A stretch of 64,000 nt of DNA from an uncultured SAR116 cluster alpha proteobacterium (lineage in GTDB: Bacteria; Pseudomonadota; Alphaproteobacteria; Puniceispirillales; Marisalimonadaceae), in assembly GCA_902539895.1 (NCBI GenBank), contig CACBMD010000001.1, positions 54,459 to 118,458 on the forward strand, read 5' to 3'. Position 1 is the stretch's first letter. Each line of letters begins with the position of its first letter. The notes beneath the pieces are model-generated. The model saw nothing but the letters and a program-made list of their open reading frames with translations, was not told the origin of the DNA and searched no databases. Below, piece after piece: positions 55,836 to 63,129 of this stretch. The position numbers were made by a program, and so were the translations under genes.

Positions 55836-56108
55836 ATGAAATATTTAACAATGATATTTATTTCTTTATTTATTTTTGCTCCTAATAAATTATTTGCAGG
55901 GTGGTTAGATAATCTATTTGGATCTAAATATTATTATAATGTTTTATTTTATACCCCTGCCAACAAAGAAATTTTTTTAGGAACTGCTAAGACTGTTTCT
56001 GATTGTCAAACAATGGCATTTAGAGAAGCTGACTACAAAAAAATGCCAGCTGACTATATGTGTTGTAAAACAGACGGTAAAAGTTTTTGTATATCAAAAC
56101 ACAGGTAA
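55836..56108 (+). CDS. Hypothetical exported small protein, 90 aa
   Basis: Signal peptide with core MIFISLFIFAPNKLFA and an AGW-type cleavage site near residue 22. The mature part of about 68 residues has cysteines at CQTM, MCCKTDGKSFC, so up to two disulfides. It is 6 bp upstream of another exported protein gene on the same strand and probably in one operon. Not recognised. Confidence 0.6.
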   Translation: MKYLTMIFISLFIFAPNKLFAGWLDNLFGSKYYYNVLFYTPANKEIFLGTAKTVSDCQTMAFREADYKKMPADYMCCKTDGKSFCISKHR

Positions 56109-56114
56109 TATTGT

Positions 56115-57152
56115 ATGAAAAAAATTATATTTAATTTTAATATTAGTTTTTTAATTTTGATGTTTGTTTTTCCTTCCTCAGGGTTTTCTAGTGAGAAATT
56201 ACTACCTTTGTCTCAACTGGTGCTTCAAGAGCAAAGCCTTTCAAGGCATTTGTATGTTAATGAAAGATGTGCAGGCTTAAACCAGAGTATTGCAGGCAGG
56301 TTTAATAATTCCTCTAATACAAAAGCTAAAAAGCTTGCAGGTGCTTTATTTCTCAAGGCAGCAAATCATAGTATGTATGCAATGAGTTATGCAAATAAGA
56401 TGGGAAAAAATTATACACAACAACAAGCTGTAACAAGATCTTTATTGTTTGCTAAAATTTATCAAAAGGAAATGGATAAAATTTATGATATGACTGGAAG
56501 TGCAATCGGTGGAATAGTTTTAGAAGATCAAACAGTATGTGATAAGATTGACTCAAATGGTGGTTCAATTCTATTAGAAAATAAAAATTCTAAAGAAAAT
56601 AATTCAAAGAAAAAGTTTTCTGAAGAAGCAAAAGATTTGGAAAATCAATTTCCTCTAGAAAAAAAAGAAATGATAAAACAAAGTCTACAGGATGAGCCAA
56701 ACAGATGTCTTATTTCTCAAATGGATTCTTACAAAAATGGTTTTGTATCATCTAAAACCTTAATTTTGCAATTTAATAATGATCGTCCTTCATTTGCTAT
56801 TGTTGGTGAACTTGCCATAAGTAAGGAAAAAGTCCTTAAACCGTATCTTTTTTTATATAAAAAACTAGATAAGTGGATGACGGATGAAAAATTATTGAAT
56901 ACTTTTTTTACTAATAGAGTTGAAGGTATAGAATTTTTTATGGAATATTTTCAAATTGTTCATAATTATTATGATAAAATTACAAAAAATCAAAATTTAT
57001 TGCTAAGTGATGTTCCTATAATGACTTTTAAAGATAATGAAACAGGAAACCTCTATAATATTGATCTGTTTTTTGAAAAATTTACTGAATTTTCAAACTG
57101 TTTTACAAGGGTTAGCCAAGAGAATATGAAAAGATTCAAAGAAAGAAATTAA
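56115..57152 (+). CDS. Hypothetical exported protein, 345 aa
   Basis: Signal peptide: basic start, hydrophobic core (FNISFLILMFVFPSSGFSS) with cleavage near residue 27. The mature N-terminus has helical segments (LSQLVLQEQSLSRHLYVNERCAGLNQ and AKKLAGALFLKAANHSMYAM), which look like a helix-rich periplasmic domain. The C-terminal part is less conserved and mostly polar. Not recognised. Second gene of an exported pair with the 90-aa protein. Confidence 0.6.
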   Translation: MKKIIFNFNISFLILMFVFPSSGFSSEKLLPLSQLVLQEQSLSRHLYVNERCAGLNQSIAGRFNNSSNTKAKKLAGALFLKAANHSMYAMSYANKMGKNYTQQQAVTRSLLFAKIYQKEMDKIYDMTGSAIGGIVLEDQTVCDKIDSNGGSILLENKNSKENNSKKKFSEEAKDLENQFPLEKKEMIKQSLQDEPNRCLISQMDSYKNGFVSSKTLILQFNNDRPSFAIVGELAISKEKVLKPYLFLYKKLDKWMTDEKLLNTFFTNRVEGIEFFMEYFQIVHNYYDKITKNQNLLLSDVPIMTFKDNETGNLYNIDLFFEKFTEFSNCFTRVSQENMKRFKERN

Positions 57153-57216
57153 AATAATAAATTCTTATCTATTTGGATTAGACTTTTGCGCATCCTTTTG
57201 GGAGATACTTAATAAA

Positions 57217-57591
57217 TTAATAACTTTGTTTTTGAGGAATTACTCCCCTTACTCCACCTTTAGGATTTTTAGTATCACCTTTTCTTCTAGGTATAATATG
57301 CATATGAAAATGAAAGACTGTCTGTCCAGCATCTTCTCCAATATTCATACCTATATTAAATCCAGTTATGGTATCGTCAATTAAAGTTAATTCTGTTTTT
57401 TGAGTGTCCAATATCAATGGTAATTCGTTGATTTCTTTTTGATTGCACTGAAAGTAACTAACTACATGTCTTTTAGTTATTATTAAAGAATGTAAATCGG
57501 TAACAGGAAATGCATCTCTAATTACATAAAAGTATTTATATTCAGCAACAATTCTGTCTGAAGGCAAATTGCAAAAAATACAATTACTCAT
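57217..57591 (-). CDS. HIT family hydrolase paired with HNH endonuclease
   Basis: 124 residues from the ATG at 57591, whose first four bases ATGA overlap the HNH stop (57588-57590); this overlap sets the start over longer frames. Seen: zinc-type CIFC at 4-7, TDLHSLIITKRHV, and the histidine triad H94-F-H96-M-H98, with nucleophile His96. The C-terminal KNPKGGVRGVIPQKQSY is characteristic of a HIT subgroup seen beside nucleases. HIT enzymes hydrolyse or transfer nucleoside phosphates (AMP-lysine, Ap4A, AMP-DNA). Coupled translation with HNH strongly implies a joint function. Confidence 0.9.
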   Translation of the reverse strand: MSNCIFCNLPSDRIVAEYKYFYVIRDAFPVTDLHSLIITKRHVVSYFQCNQKEINELPLILDTQKTELTLIDDTITGFNIGMNIGEDAGQTVFHFHMHIIPRRKGDTKNPKGGVRGVIPQKQSY

Positions 57592-58610
57592 ATTGGCTCT
57601 CCTCTTAAAATCATCGGCCTCCATCTGTGAGGTTGAATAGATAAGGCATTTTGATCAAAATTTTCTAAAAATGATTTCCTTTCACTAGAAGTGCTGCCAG
57701 TTTGTTTCATTATAGATTCTCTGATAGGGAGATTACTTTCAATGAAAAAATTATTTCTTTTAAACAACTGGCTCAGATATTTTTTATCTGGTAACAAATC
57801 AAACTTTCCACTTTTACCATTATTACAATCACTACACGTCAAAACTAAGTTCCAAACCAAATCCACATTATTAAAGTTGAATTGCTTTAACATATGTGGA
57901 AAAAAATGATCAACATGACAAACTTCACCATTTTCCCTTTCAATGTTTATAGATCCATAACAATAGAAACATTTTCCTCTCTGGTAACCAGCTATTGCAT
58001 GTTTTGCTGAGGTAACATTTACTCTTCTGTTACTTTCATTCCTTACAAAAATTGTTTCTCCATCGCCATCTACGTATAAATCTAATAATCTTGGATTTAT
58101 TTTTAATGTAATTGCTGTTTCCCATAGTCTCCACCTAGCTTCAACTTCATATCTGAAATTAAACTTTTGCTCTGTTTCAAATAAATTATAAAAGTTATCT
58201 GTTAGAGTAATACCGTTATCATTTTTTCTACTATCGTCAAAAAATCTAGGAGACACAGCTCCAACTACATTATGAAAAGCATCTATTACGTAAGTGAAAC
58301 CGTTTTTAATTGAGGCTTCTCTTAGATCGTTTTCAGAAATTTCTTTTAAATTAAATTTTCTACATTCATCCAAAAAACTATTAGTAGAGCCTGTATGTTG
58401 TTTATCGTTGAGTTTTAGATGTTCACAAATATTTAATGCAAAGGGTAGGGCAAGTTCGTCTATTCTTATCAAACTTTGCTGTCTGGGTAATTCAAGTAAT
58501 GTCTTAGCTAAAGCAAATTTGTATGATGCTGTGTTTTTACCAAGTAAAACTATGGATCTCCAATGAGTTTCAATGGTAGCATTAGGATCAACATAAGTAT
58601 TTGTAGTCAT
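57588..58610 (-). CDS. HNH endonuclease domain protein
   Basis: 340 residues from ATG 58610. Seen: a conserved N-terminal helical region (WRSIVLLGKNTASYKFALAKTLLEL), then the HNH nuclease: Cys214-F-Y-Cys217, HVDHFFP with Asp234-His235, Asn254 in VWNLVLTC and Cys259-S-D-Cys262-N-N-G-K. The four Cys bind structural zinc, and the His/Asn set binds the catalytic metal. The C-terminus PHRWRPM is a mark of this subfamily. The start lies about where a TATAAT-driven transcript would begin, and no ribosome-binding site is seen, so the mRNA may be leaderless. First gene of the two-gene operon with HIT. A nucleic-acid-cutting defence role is inferred. Confidence 0.9.
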   Translation of the reverse strand: MTTNTYVDPNATIETHWRSIVLLGKNTASYKFALAKTLLELPRQQSLIRIDELALPFALNICEHLKLNDKQHTGSTNSFLDECRKFNLKEISENDLREASIKNGFTYVIDAFHNVVGAVSPRFFDDSRKNDNGITLTDNFYNLFETEQKFNFRYEVEARWRLWETAITLKINPRLLDLYVDGDGETIFVRNESNRRVNVTSAKHAIAGYQRGKCFYCYGSINIERENGEVCHVDHFFPHMLKQFNFNNVDLVWNLVLTCSDCNNGKSGKFDLLPDKKYLSQLFKRNNFFIESNLPIRESIMKQTGSTSSERKSFLENFDQNALSIQPHRWRPMILRGEPI

Positions 58611-58616
58611 GAAAAG

Positions 58617-58622
58617 ATTATA
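58617..58622 (-). promoter_or_regulatory. Predicted -10 box of the HNH-HIT operon
   Basis: On the minus strand these bases read TATAAT, a perfect -10 consensus. The expected start of transcription is about 7 bases downstream, which is the A of the HNH ATG at 58610. The -35 region falls on the twin GTGTCAC motif and has no clear TTGACA, as in promoters under activator or repressor control. Confidence 0.5.
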
Positions 58623-58626
58623 AATT

Positions 58627-58644
58627 GTGTCACACATATGTCAC
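58627..58644 (+). promoter_or_regulatory. Twin GTGTCAC motif upstream of the HNH gene
   Basis: GTGTCAC (58627-58633), ACAT, then ATGTCAC (58638-58644): the same two-copy, 11-bp-period layout as at 46878-46895, with 17 of 18 bases identical and both read on the plus strand. It ends 16 bases before the HNH start (integrase gap: 14). It overlaps the -35 region of the predicted HNH promoter, fitting an operator. Confidence 0.65.
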
Positions 58645-58699
58645 ACATTTAATGAAAAATCATTGTAAAATCGTCTTATATGGTTATATTCAGTCTAAG

Positions 58700-58712
58700 C
58701 AAAGGTTGTGAT
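58700..58712 (-). repeat. Right 13-bp end motif (inverted partner of 46866-46878)
   Basis: CAAAGGTTGTGAT on the plus strand is the exact reverse complement of the left end motif. It lies 29 bp from the right attachment block and contains the -35 box of the predicted tRNA-Val promoter, so a protein bound here could affect tRNA-Val transcription. Confidence 0.65.
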
Positions 58713-58734
58713 TATTTAAGGCAAACTCTTTAAT
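58706..58734 (+). promoter_or_regulatory. Predicted promoter of the intact tRNA-Val, lying inside the element
   Basis: TTGTGA (58706-58711), 17 bases, TTTAAT (58729-58734). The transcription start would be near 58741 and the tRNA begins at 58746. This promoter is element DNA, not host DNA, because the host promoter stays with the truncated left copy. Confidence 0.5.
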
Positions 58735-58741
58735 TAAACCT

Positions 58742-58798
58742 AAATGGGACTATAGCTCAGCGGGAGAGCACTTCGTTGACATCGAAGGGGTCACTGGT
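58742..58798 (+). repeat. Right attachment repeat (attR), 57-bp direct repeat
   Basis: Identical to 46755-46811. On this side the sequence continues into the normal 3' end of the tRNA. Confidence 0.93.
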
Positions 58799-58820
58799 TC
58801 AATCCCAGTTAGTCCCACCA
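58746..58820 (+). tRNA. tRNA-Val (anticodon GAC)
   Basis: 75 nt with encoded CCA. Acceptor GGGACTA/TAGTCCC, D-arm GCTC/GAGC, anticodon stem CTTCG/CGAAG around TTGACAT with anticodon GAC, T-arm ACTGG/CCAGT. All stems pair, so it should work. Its first 53 nt are a duplicate also present at 46759-46811; the last 22 nt are found only here. Confidence 0.97.
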
Positions 58821-58980
58821 TTTCAATCAAGATAATTTATTATTATAACTATTATAATTTTTTAAATTTATTTAGAACCTTAATACTCAGTTAAGAAATT
58901 TTGTTTAAATTCTTTCTATTTTATAAATATTGCAAAAAACATTATTGAAACAACATCACATTAATGCTTAATATAAATAT

Positions 58981-60840
58981 ATGAGTTCATCAGACATAGA
59001 CCGTAAGATAGCAGTCATATTTGCCACTGACGTAGTTGGCTATAGCAAGCACATGGAAAAAGATGAGGACGCTACTCTAGCCAGTTTAAACGACTGTAAT
59101 AAGATTATAGAACCCCTCATTAAAAAACAAAAAGGACGAATATTCAACACAGGAGGGGATTCTGTATTCGCTGAGTTTCCAAGTGCTGTTGCTGCAGTTA
59201 ATACAGCCGTAGAGTTCCAAAAACAGATTAAAGCCCGCAATGACAAAGATACAACTGAAGTTAAATTAGAATACCGTATAGGTATCAATATGGGTGATGT
59301 TGTAAAACAAGGTGATGCTAACCTTATGGGAGATGGTGTTAATGTAGCAGCTAGATTAGAAGCTCTTGCTCAACCAGGTGGAATAACAATATCTAAGAAT
59401 GTTTATGATCTTGTTGCTAACAAAACAAAGTATGAGTTCAATGATTTAGGCATACAAAAAGTAAAGCAGAACCAGTTCCATGCTTATGACTTGCTCTTAG
59501 ATCCGTCACAAAAGAGAAAGCTAAAGACACAATCATCTAATACCAAGTTAATAGCCATGATAGGGGGGGCCATAGCTGCTGTCTTCATAGGACTGTTCTT
59601 CTCAGGGGTTTTGGATACAAAACAAAATATTAATGTTAAAAATTTAGAAGATTCAATAACAGAAAATCCCTCAATTATTGTGATGCCATTTGAAAATATC
59701 TCAAATAACTCTGAATATAAATATTTGAGTAAATCAATTGTAGAAAATATAATTTCTGTAATTAATGGATCACCACAATTAGTCGTTTTATCAAGTGAAA
59801 CAAGCTTAGATGAGAATAATAAAAATCTAAATATTCAAGAAATAGCTACAAAAAATAAAGTCAGGTATGTTCTTACGGGAAGTTACCAAGTGTTGGGAAA
59901 AAAAATAAGAATTACGTCACAGCTAAACGATGCTTTTAAAAAAAATATTATTTGGTCAGGAAAATTTGATAATGAAATTAATAATATATTTGAAATCTTA
60001 GATGATATTTCAGGTACAATATTTAAGGAAGCGCACATTAAAGTTAGTGGTTTGCCAAGAAGTGAGCTTTCATATTTTGTTTCAAATAAGGATTATATGA
60101 CATACTTAAAATGTCATGATTTATATGCGCAGTTTTCTTCCAAAACAAATATCGAATCTTTTAAGTGCTTAAAAGAGATTTCAGATTATGAAACAAATTC
60201 ATATGTTACAATGTTGAAAGGCTGGTTACATTTTCAAAATATATGGATGGGAATGTCTAAGGATGTTAAAAGAGATATGAGACTAGCTAAGGATATTGCC
60301 AAAAAAAGTAAAAAATCATTGACTAATGGCATGCCATATATTCTTGCTGGCTGGTTAGACTTCTTAAGTAAGGATTTCATTAATACAGAAAAAAATGCAA
60401 AAAAAGCTCTTGAGTTAGATCCCTTTAATTCAAAAATTATACCTGTTGCTGGATCATTGTTAAGAAGATTAGGTCATTATGATGATGCTTTACCTGTATT
60501 TACCAAAACATTAGAATTAAGCTCTAATCCGGCACATTGGGTTTGGTTTGAGTATGCGATTACATTAACAGCTTTAAAAAAATATGAAAAAGCAAATAAA
60601 ATTATTGAAAAAGCGCTAACTACAAAAGAAGCTGGTACTCAAAATACGATATTAATTTTGAACCAAGCTGCTATTGCTATTTACGAAAACAAGATTGAAA
60701 TCGCTAAAGAAAAATGTAAAGAAGCAAAATCTAGAACACCAAATTTTAATTTAGAAAAAAATCTTAAAATGATGAGCGATACAGTTGACAAAGATTTTTA
60801 TGATAATTTTCTTTCTGCTGTTAAATCTGCATGTAAATAA
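58981..60840 (+). CDS. Class III adenylate/guanylate cyclase with TolB-like and TPR domains
   Basis: 619 residues. Seen: N-terminal cyclase domain with metal ligands Asp17 (FATDVVGYSKH) and Asp60 (NTGGDSVFAEF), and the transition-state pair Asn121/Arg125 (GVNVAARLEAL); a transmembrane helix at about 190-210; a TolB/FlgO-like domain with PSIIVMPFENISNNSEYKYLS; and TPR-like helices from about 430 (PFNSKIIPVAGSLLRRLGHYDDALPVF). These proteins are common in marine alphaproteobacteria. A product of cAMP or cGMP cannot be chosen. The first half seems richer in GC than the second (hand count 26/60 versus 21/60 in two sample blocks). A close paralogue starts at 63860. Confidence 0.9.
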   Translation: MSSSDIDRKIAVIFATDVVGYSKHMEKDEDATLASLNDCNKIIEPLIKKQKGRIFNTGGDSVFAEFPSAVAAVNTAVEFQKQIKARNDKDTTEVKLEYRIGINMGDVVKQGDANLMGDGVNVAARLEALAQPGGITISKNVYDLVANKTKYEFNDLGIQKVKQNQFHAYDLLLDPSQKRKLKTQSSNTKLIAMIGGAIAAVFIGLFFSGVLDTKQNINVKNLEDSITENPSIIVMPFENISNNSEYKYLSKSIVENIISVINGSPQLVVLSSETSLDENNKNLNIQEIATKNKVRYVLTGSYQVLGKKIRITSQLNDAFKKNIIWSGKFDNEINNIFEILDDISGTIFKEAHIKVSGLPRSELSYFVSNKDYMTYLKCHDLYAQFSSKTNIESFKCLKEISDYETNSYVTMLKGWLHFQNIWMGMSKDVKRDMRLAKDIAKKSKKSLTNGMPYILAGWLDFLSKDFINTEKNAKKALELDPFNSKIIPVAGSLLRRLGHYDDALPVFTKTLELSSNPAHWVWFEYAITLTALKKYEKANKIIEKALTTKEAGTQNTILILNQAAIAIYENKIEIAKEKCKEAKSRTPNFNLEKNLKMMSDTVDKDFYDNFLSAVKSACK

Positions 60841-60858
60841 TACTTTTAATAAAAAGTT

Positions 60859-61626
60859 TCACAAATTATATGCTGAAGTTAAAATACTATATGCAGTAAA
60901 AGCAAATCTTCCATCTTCTTCAGCTTGTTTAATTTGATCTTGCCACTTCAATATAAGGTCGTCTGAAATACCTTTGTTTCTTGCTGCATTGCTCATAAGT
61001 ATTTCATGACATTTAGGAAAAGAATTGTCATGTTTAGCCCTTATAAAAAAATTAATTTCTTGTGTTTTAATATTTTTATATCCTAGTTTTTCTAACTTTC
61101 CACTGAGTTGGATAGGAAGCATTGGATGTTTTTGGCCTTTCATTGAATCATGCATAATTTTATTAAGCTCTGGTTCAGGTCCATGAAAACCAAAAAAATC
61201 CCATAAGGTTGATATATTAACGAATTTTGAATTTGGTTTTTGAAGTCTTTTCGTTTCTCTTAACACATCATCAATATCCTCAATATATTCAAGAGTTTGT
61301 GTTGATGTAACAGCATCGCATGATTTTGGGTCAATCATTATATCATCTGCATTACAACATAGTAATTCAACATTAGAAAGATCTGAACAAAGTTCTTTTG
61401 CTGATTTTATTTGAAAATCACTGGAATCAACTCCTATAATTTTACCCTTTTCTCCAACTGCTAAAGATATTTCTTTTAGTAAATGACCACCACCACACCC
61501 AATATCTATTATAGTTTGACCTTTTTGAATGTTTAACTCATTTAAAATAGCCTGTCTTCTAATGACACCTACATTAGTTTGAGTTGCTTTTTGTTGTATT
61601 ATTGCGATTTCATTTTTAAATTCCAT
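60859..61626 (-). CDS. SAM-dependent methyltransferase (class I)
   Basis: 255 residues. Seen: motif I IIDIGCGGGHLLKEI near 34-48, GVDSSDFQIKSAKELC (motif post I), CCNADDIMID and VTSTQTLEYIEDIDDVLRETKRL (motif 4 and after), as in the UbiE/ArsM-like class I group. No signal peptide. Substrate cannot be predicted. It is convergent with the cyclase gene and divergent from the DUF3422 gene. Confidence 0.85.
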   Translation of the reverse strand: MEFKNEIAIIQQKATQTNVGVIRRQAILNELNIQKGQTIIDIGCGGGHLLKEISLAVGEKGKIIGVDSSDFQIKSAKELCSDLSNVELLCCNADDIMIDPKSCDAVTSTQTLEYIEDIDDVLRETKRLQKPNSKFVNISTLWDFFGFHGPEPELNKIMHDSMKGQKHPMLPIQLSGKLEKLGYKNIKTQEINFFIRAKHDNSFPKCHEILMSNAARNKGISDDLILKWQDQIKQAEEDGRFAFTAYSILTSAYNL

Positions 61627-61743
61627 AAAACACTCTTATTTTAGCATTCATTTAATCAAATTTCTTATTTTCAATTATCTTAATCTAAGTTTTACAAATT
61701 ATAAATTCTTAATTAATGTGAAATTAAGTTGATTATACTGAAA

Positions 61744-63096
61744 ATGACTAATATGGAATATCAAACCCAAAATAGCCTATTATCTTTCAAAGATGAACTT
61801 CATGCTAGGCCTTATATAAAGCTAAGTAATAATTTAAGAGTATTCCATTTTGCATATCTTATAAAAGAAAACGATGATAAAAAAAGCTGGGCCTATTTAG
61901 ATAAATTTCTGAGTAAAATTAATTTTCAAAATTTACCCAAGGAAGCTTCAAAATATTGGGTGGCTGAGGGTAAAGATTTAATTATTAGATATGAATGCCA
62001 TACTGAATTTATTTCTTTAACACTCATATACCCAAACAAAATTGAAAATGAGAATAAAAGCAAACCTAAATTGTTTGATGAAAACTATTTAAGACTTTTA
62101 CCAACAGAATTTTTAAAAAATTTTCCTGGCGAACATTTATTATCATCATGGATTGAAATGGTCCCATCCAAATATACTTTTAAGCCAATTGATATAGAAA
62201 AATATTTTTATCATGATAACTTTGCTGGATCAAATGTTGCAGAAGATGGTGCTAATGTTTTTATGTCTTTCAAATCTGATAGGACAAATTTTCTTGGTTC
62301 TGGATTAAGAAGAGTATTTATACAAAATAAAAATTTAAGAACAAGGAGAACTGGAAGACTTTTGCAAAGAATTGTGGAGCTTGAAACTTATCAGGTACTG
62401 TCTTTATTAGGATTATCTCAAGTAAGACAAGAAAGTTTAAATTTAAGCAATCTAGAAAAACAAATCACAGAAATCACAAAATCTGTATCTAGAACTGCTA
62501 AAAAAAATTTAGATAAAAAATCTATTAGATATCCTGACTATCAACAAGACTTAAATGAATTATCATATGTAGTGGCAAAGATAGAAGAAATAGATTCGTC
62601 GACAAATTACCGACTATCAGCGACTGCTGCTTATTATAAGCTAGTTGAACAAAGAATAACAGATTTGCGAGAAGATCGTTTGGAGTCATTTCAAACAAAC
62701 TATGAATTTTTAAGTAGAAGATTACAACCTGCAATAAGAACTAGTGAAGCATTTTCAAGAAGATTAGAATCATTAGCTACAAGAGCTCAAAGAGCAGATA
62801 ATTTAGTTAGAACTCAAATAGAAATGGGAGTTCAAATTCAAAATAAAGATTTATTAGAATCCATGGAATTAAGAGCTAGAGCACAACTCCGGTTGCAAGA
62901 GACTGTTGAGTCATTGTCTATCGTTGCAATAACATATTATATTGTGGGTCTATTAAGCACACTTGTTGATCCGATAAATTTTGATAAATTTTTAATTAGT
63001 AAGGCGGTTTTTTTAGCATTATGTGTTCCAATTATATTTGTTTTAATTTGGGTTATTGCAAAAATGGTTCGAAAAAAAATTAATAAAATTAAATAA
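61744..63096 (+). CDS. DUF3422 family membrane protein
   Basis: 450 residues from ATG 61744 (a TTG at 61729 adds five). Seen: the DUF3422 N-terminus FKDELHARPYIKLSNNLRVFHFAYL, then RTNFLGSGLRRVFIQNKNLRTRRTGRLLQRIVELETY, a long helical middle with SRRLESLATRAQRADNLVRTQIEMGVQIQN, and two membrane helices at the C-terminus. Matches the alphaproteobacterial family of unknown function; members are predicted inner-membrane proteins with a large helical cytoplasmic part. Confidence 0.9.
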   Translation: MTNMEYQTQNSLLSFKDELHARPYIKLSNNLRVFHFAYLIKENDDKKSWAYLDKFLSKINFQNLPKEASKYWVAEGKDLIIRYECHTEFISLTLIYPNKIENENKSKPKLFDENYLRLLPTEFLKNFPGEHLLSSWIEMVPSKYTFKPIDIEKYFYHDNFAGSNVAEDGANVFMSFKSDRTNFLGSGLRRVFIQNKNLRTRRTGRLLQRIVELETYQVLSLLGLSQVRQESLNLSNLEKQITEITKSVSRTAKKNLDKKSIRYPDYQQDLNELSYVVAKIEEIDSSTNYRLSATAAYYKLVEQRITDLREDRLESFQTNYEFLSRRLQPAIRTSEAFSRRLESLATRAQRADNLVRTQIEMGVQIQNKDLLESMELRARAQLRLQETVESLSIVAITYYIVGLLSTLVDPINFDKFLISKAVFLALCVPIIFVLIWVIAKMVRKKINKIK

Positions 63097-63129
63097 AATT
63101 ATTAAACACATATGTTAATGGGTGCATGA

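Larger units (their letters stand above)
46812..58798. mobile_element. Integrated element of about 12 kb in tRNA-Val
   Basis: 11,987 bp between crossover blocks, with a 57-bp perfect direct repeat at the ends, a tyrosine integrase just inside the left end, and an HNH-HIT gene pair just inside the right end. Contents: 15 genes, most unknown, including a polymerase-like protein. There is no visible relaxase, type IV secretion, capsid, terminase, portal or transposase gene, so it would need a helper or use an unseen transfer route. Base composition varies: hand counts gave about 43% GC in the 5' end of the integrase gene (46,921-46,980) and about 23% in a central 60-bp block (53,161-53,220). Host synteny on either side looks normal. 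Confidence 0.88.

Noticed and set aside
47931..58676. AAATCGTCTT shared by the region after the integrase and the right end of the element
   Set aside because: Only 10 bases, not symmetrically placed, with no second copy or extended similarity; could be chance.
46812..58741. Prophage
   Set aside because: No capsid, portal, terminase, tail or lysis gene can be seen among the 15 genes, and 12 kb is short for a full phage. A satellite or other integrative element is more likely.
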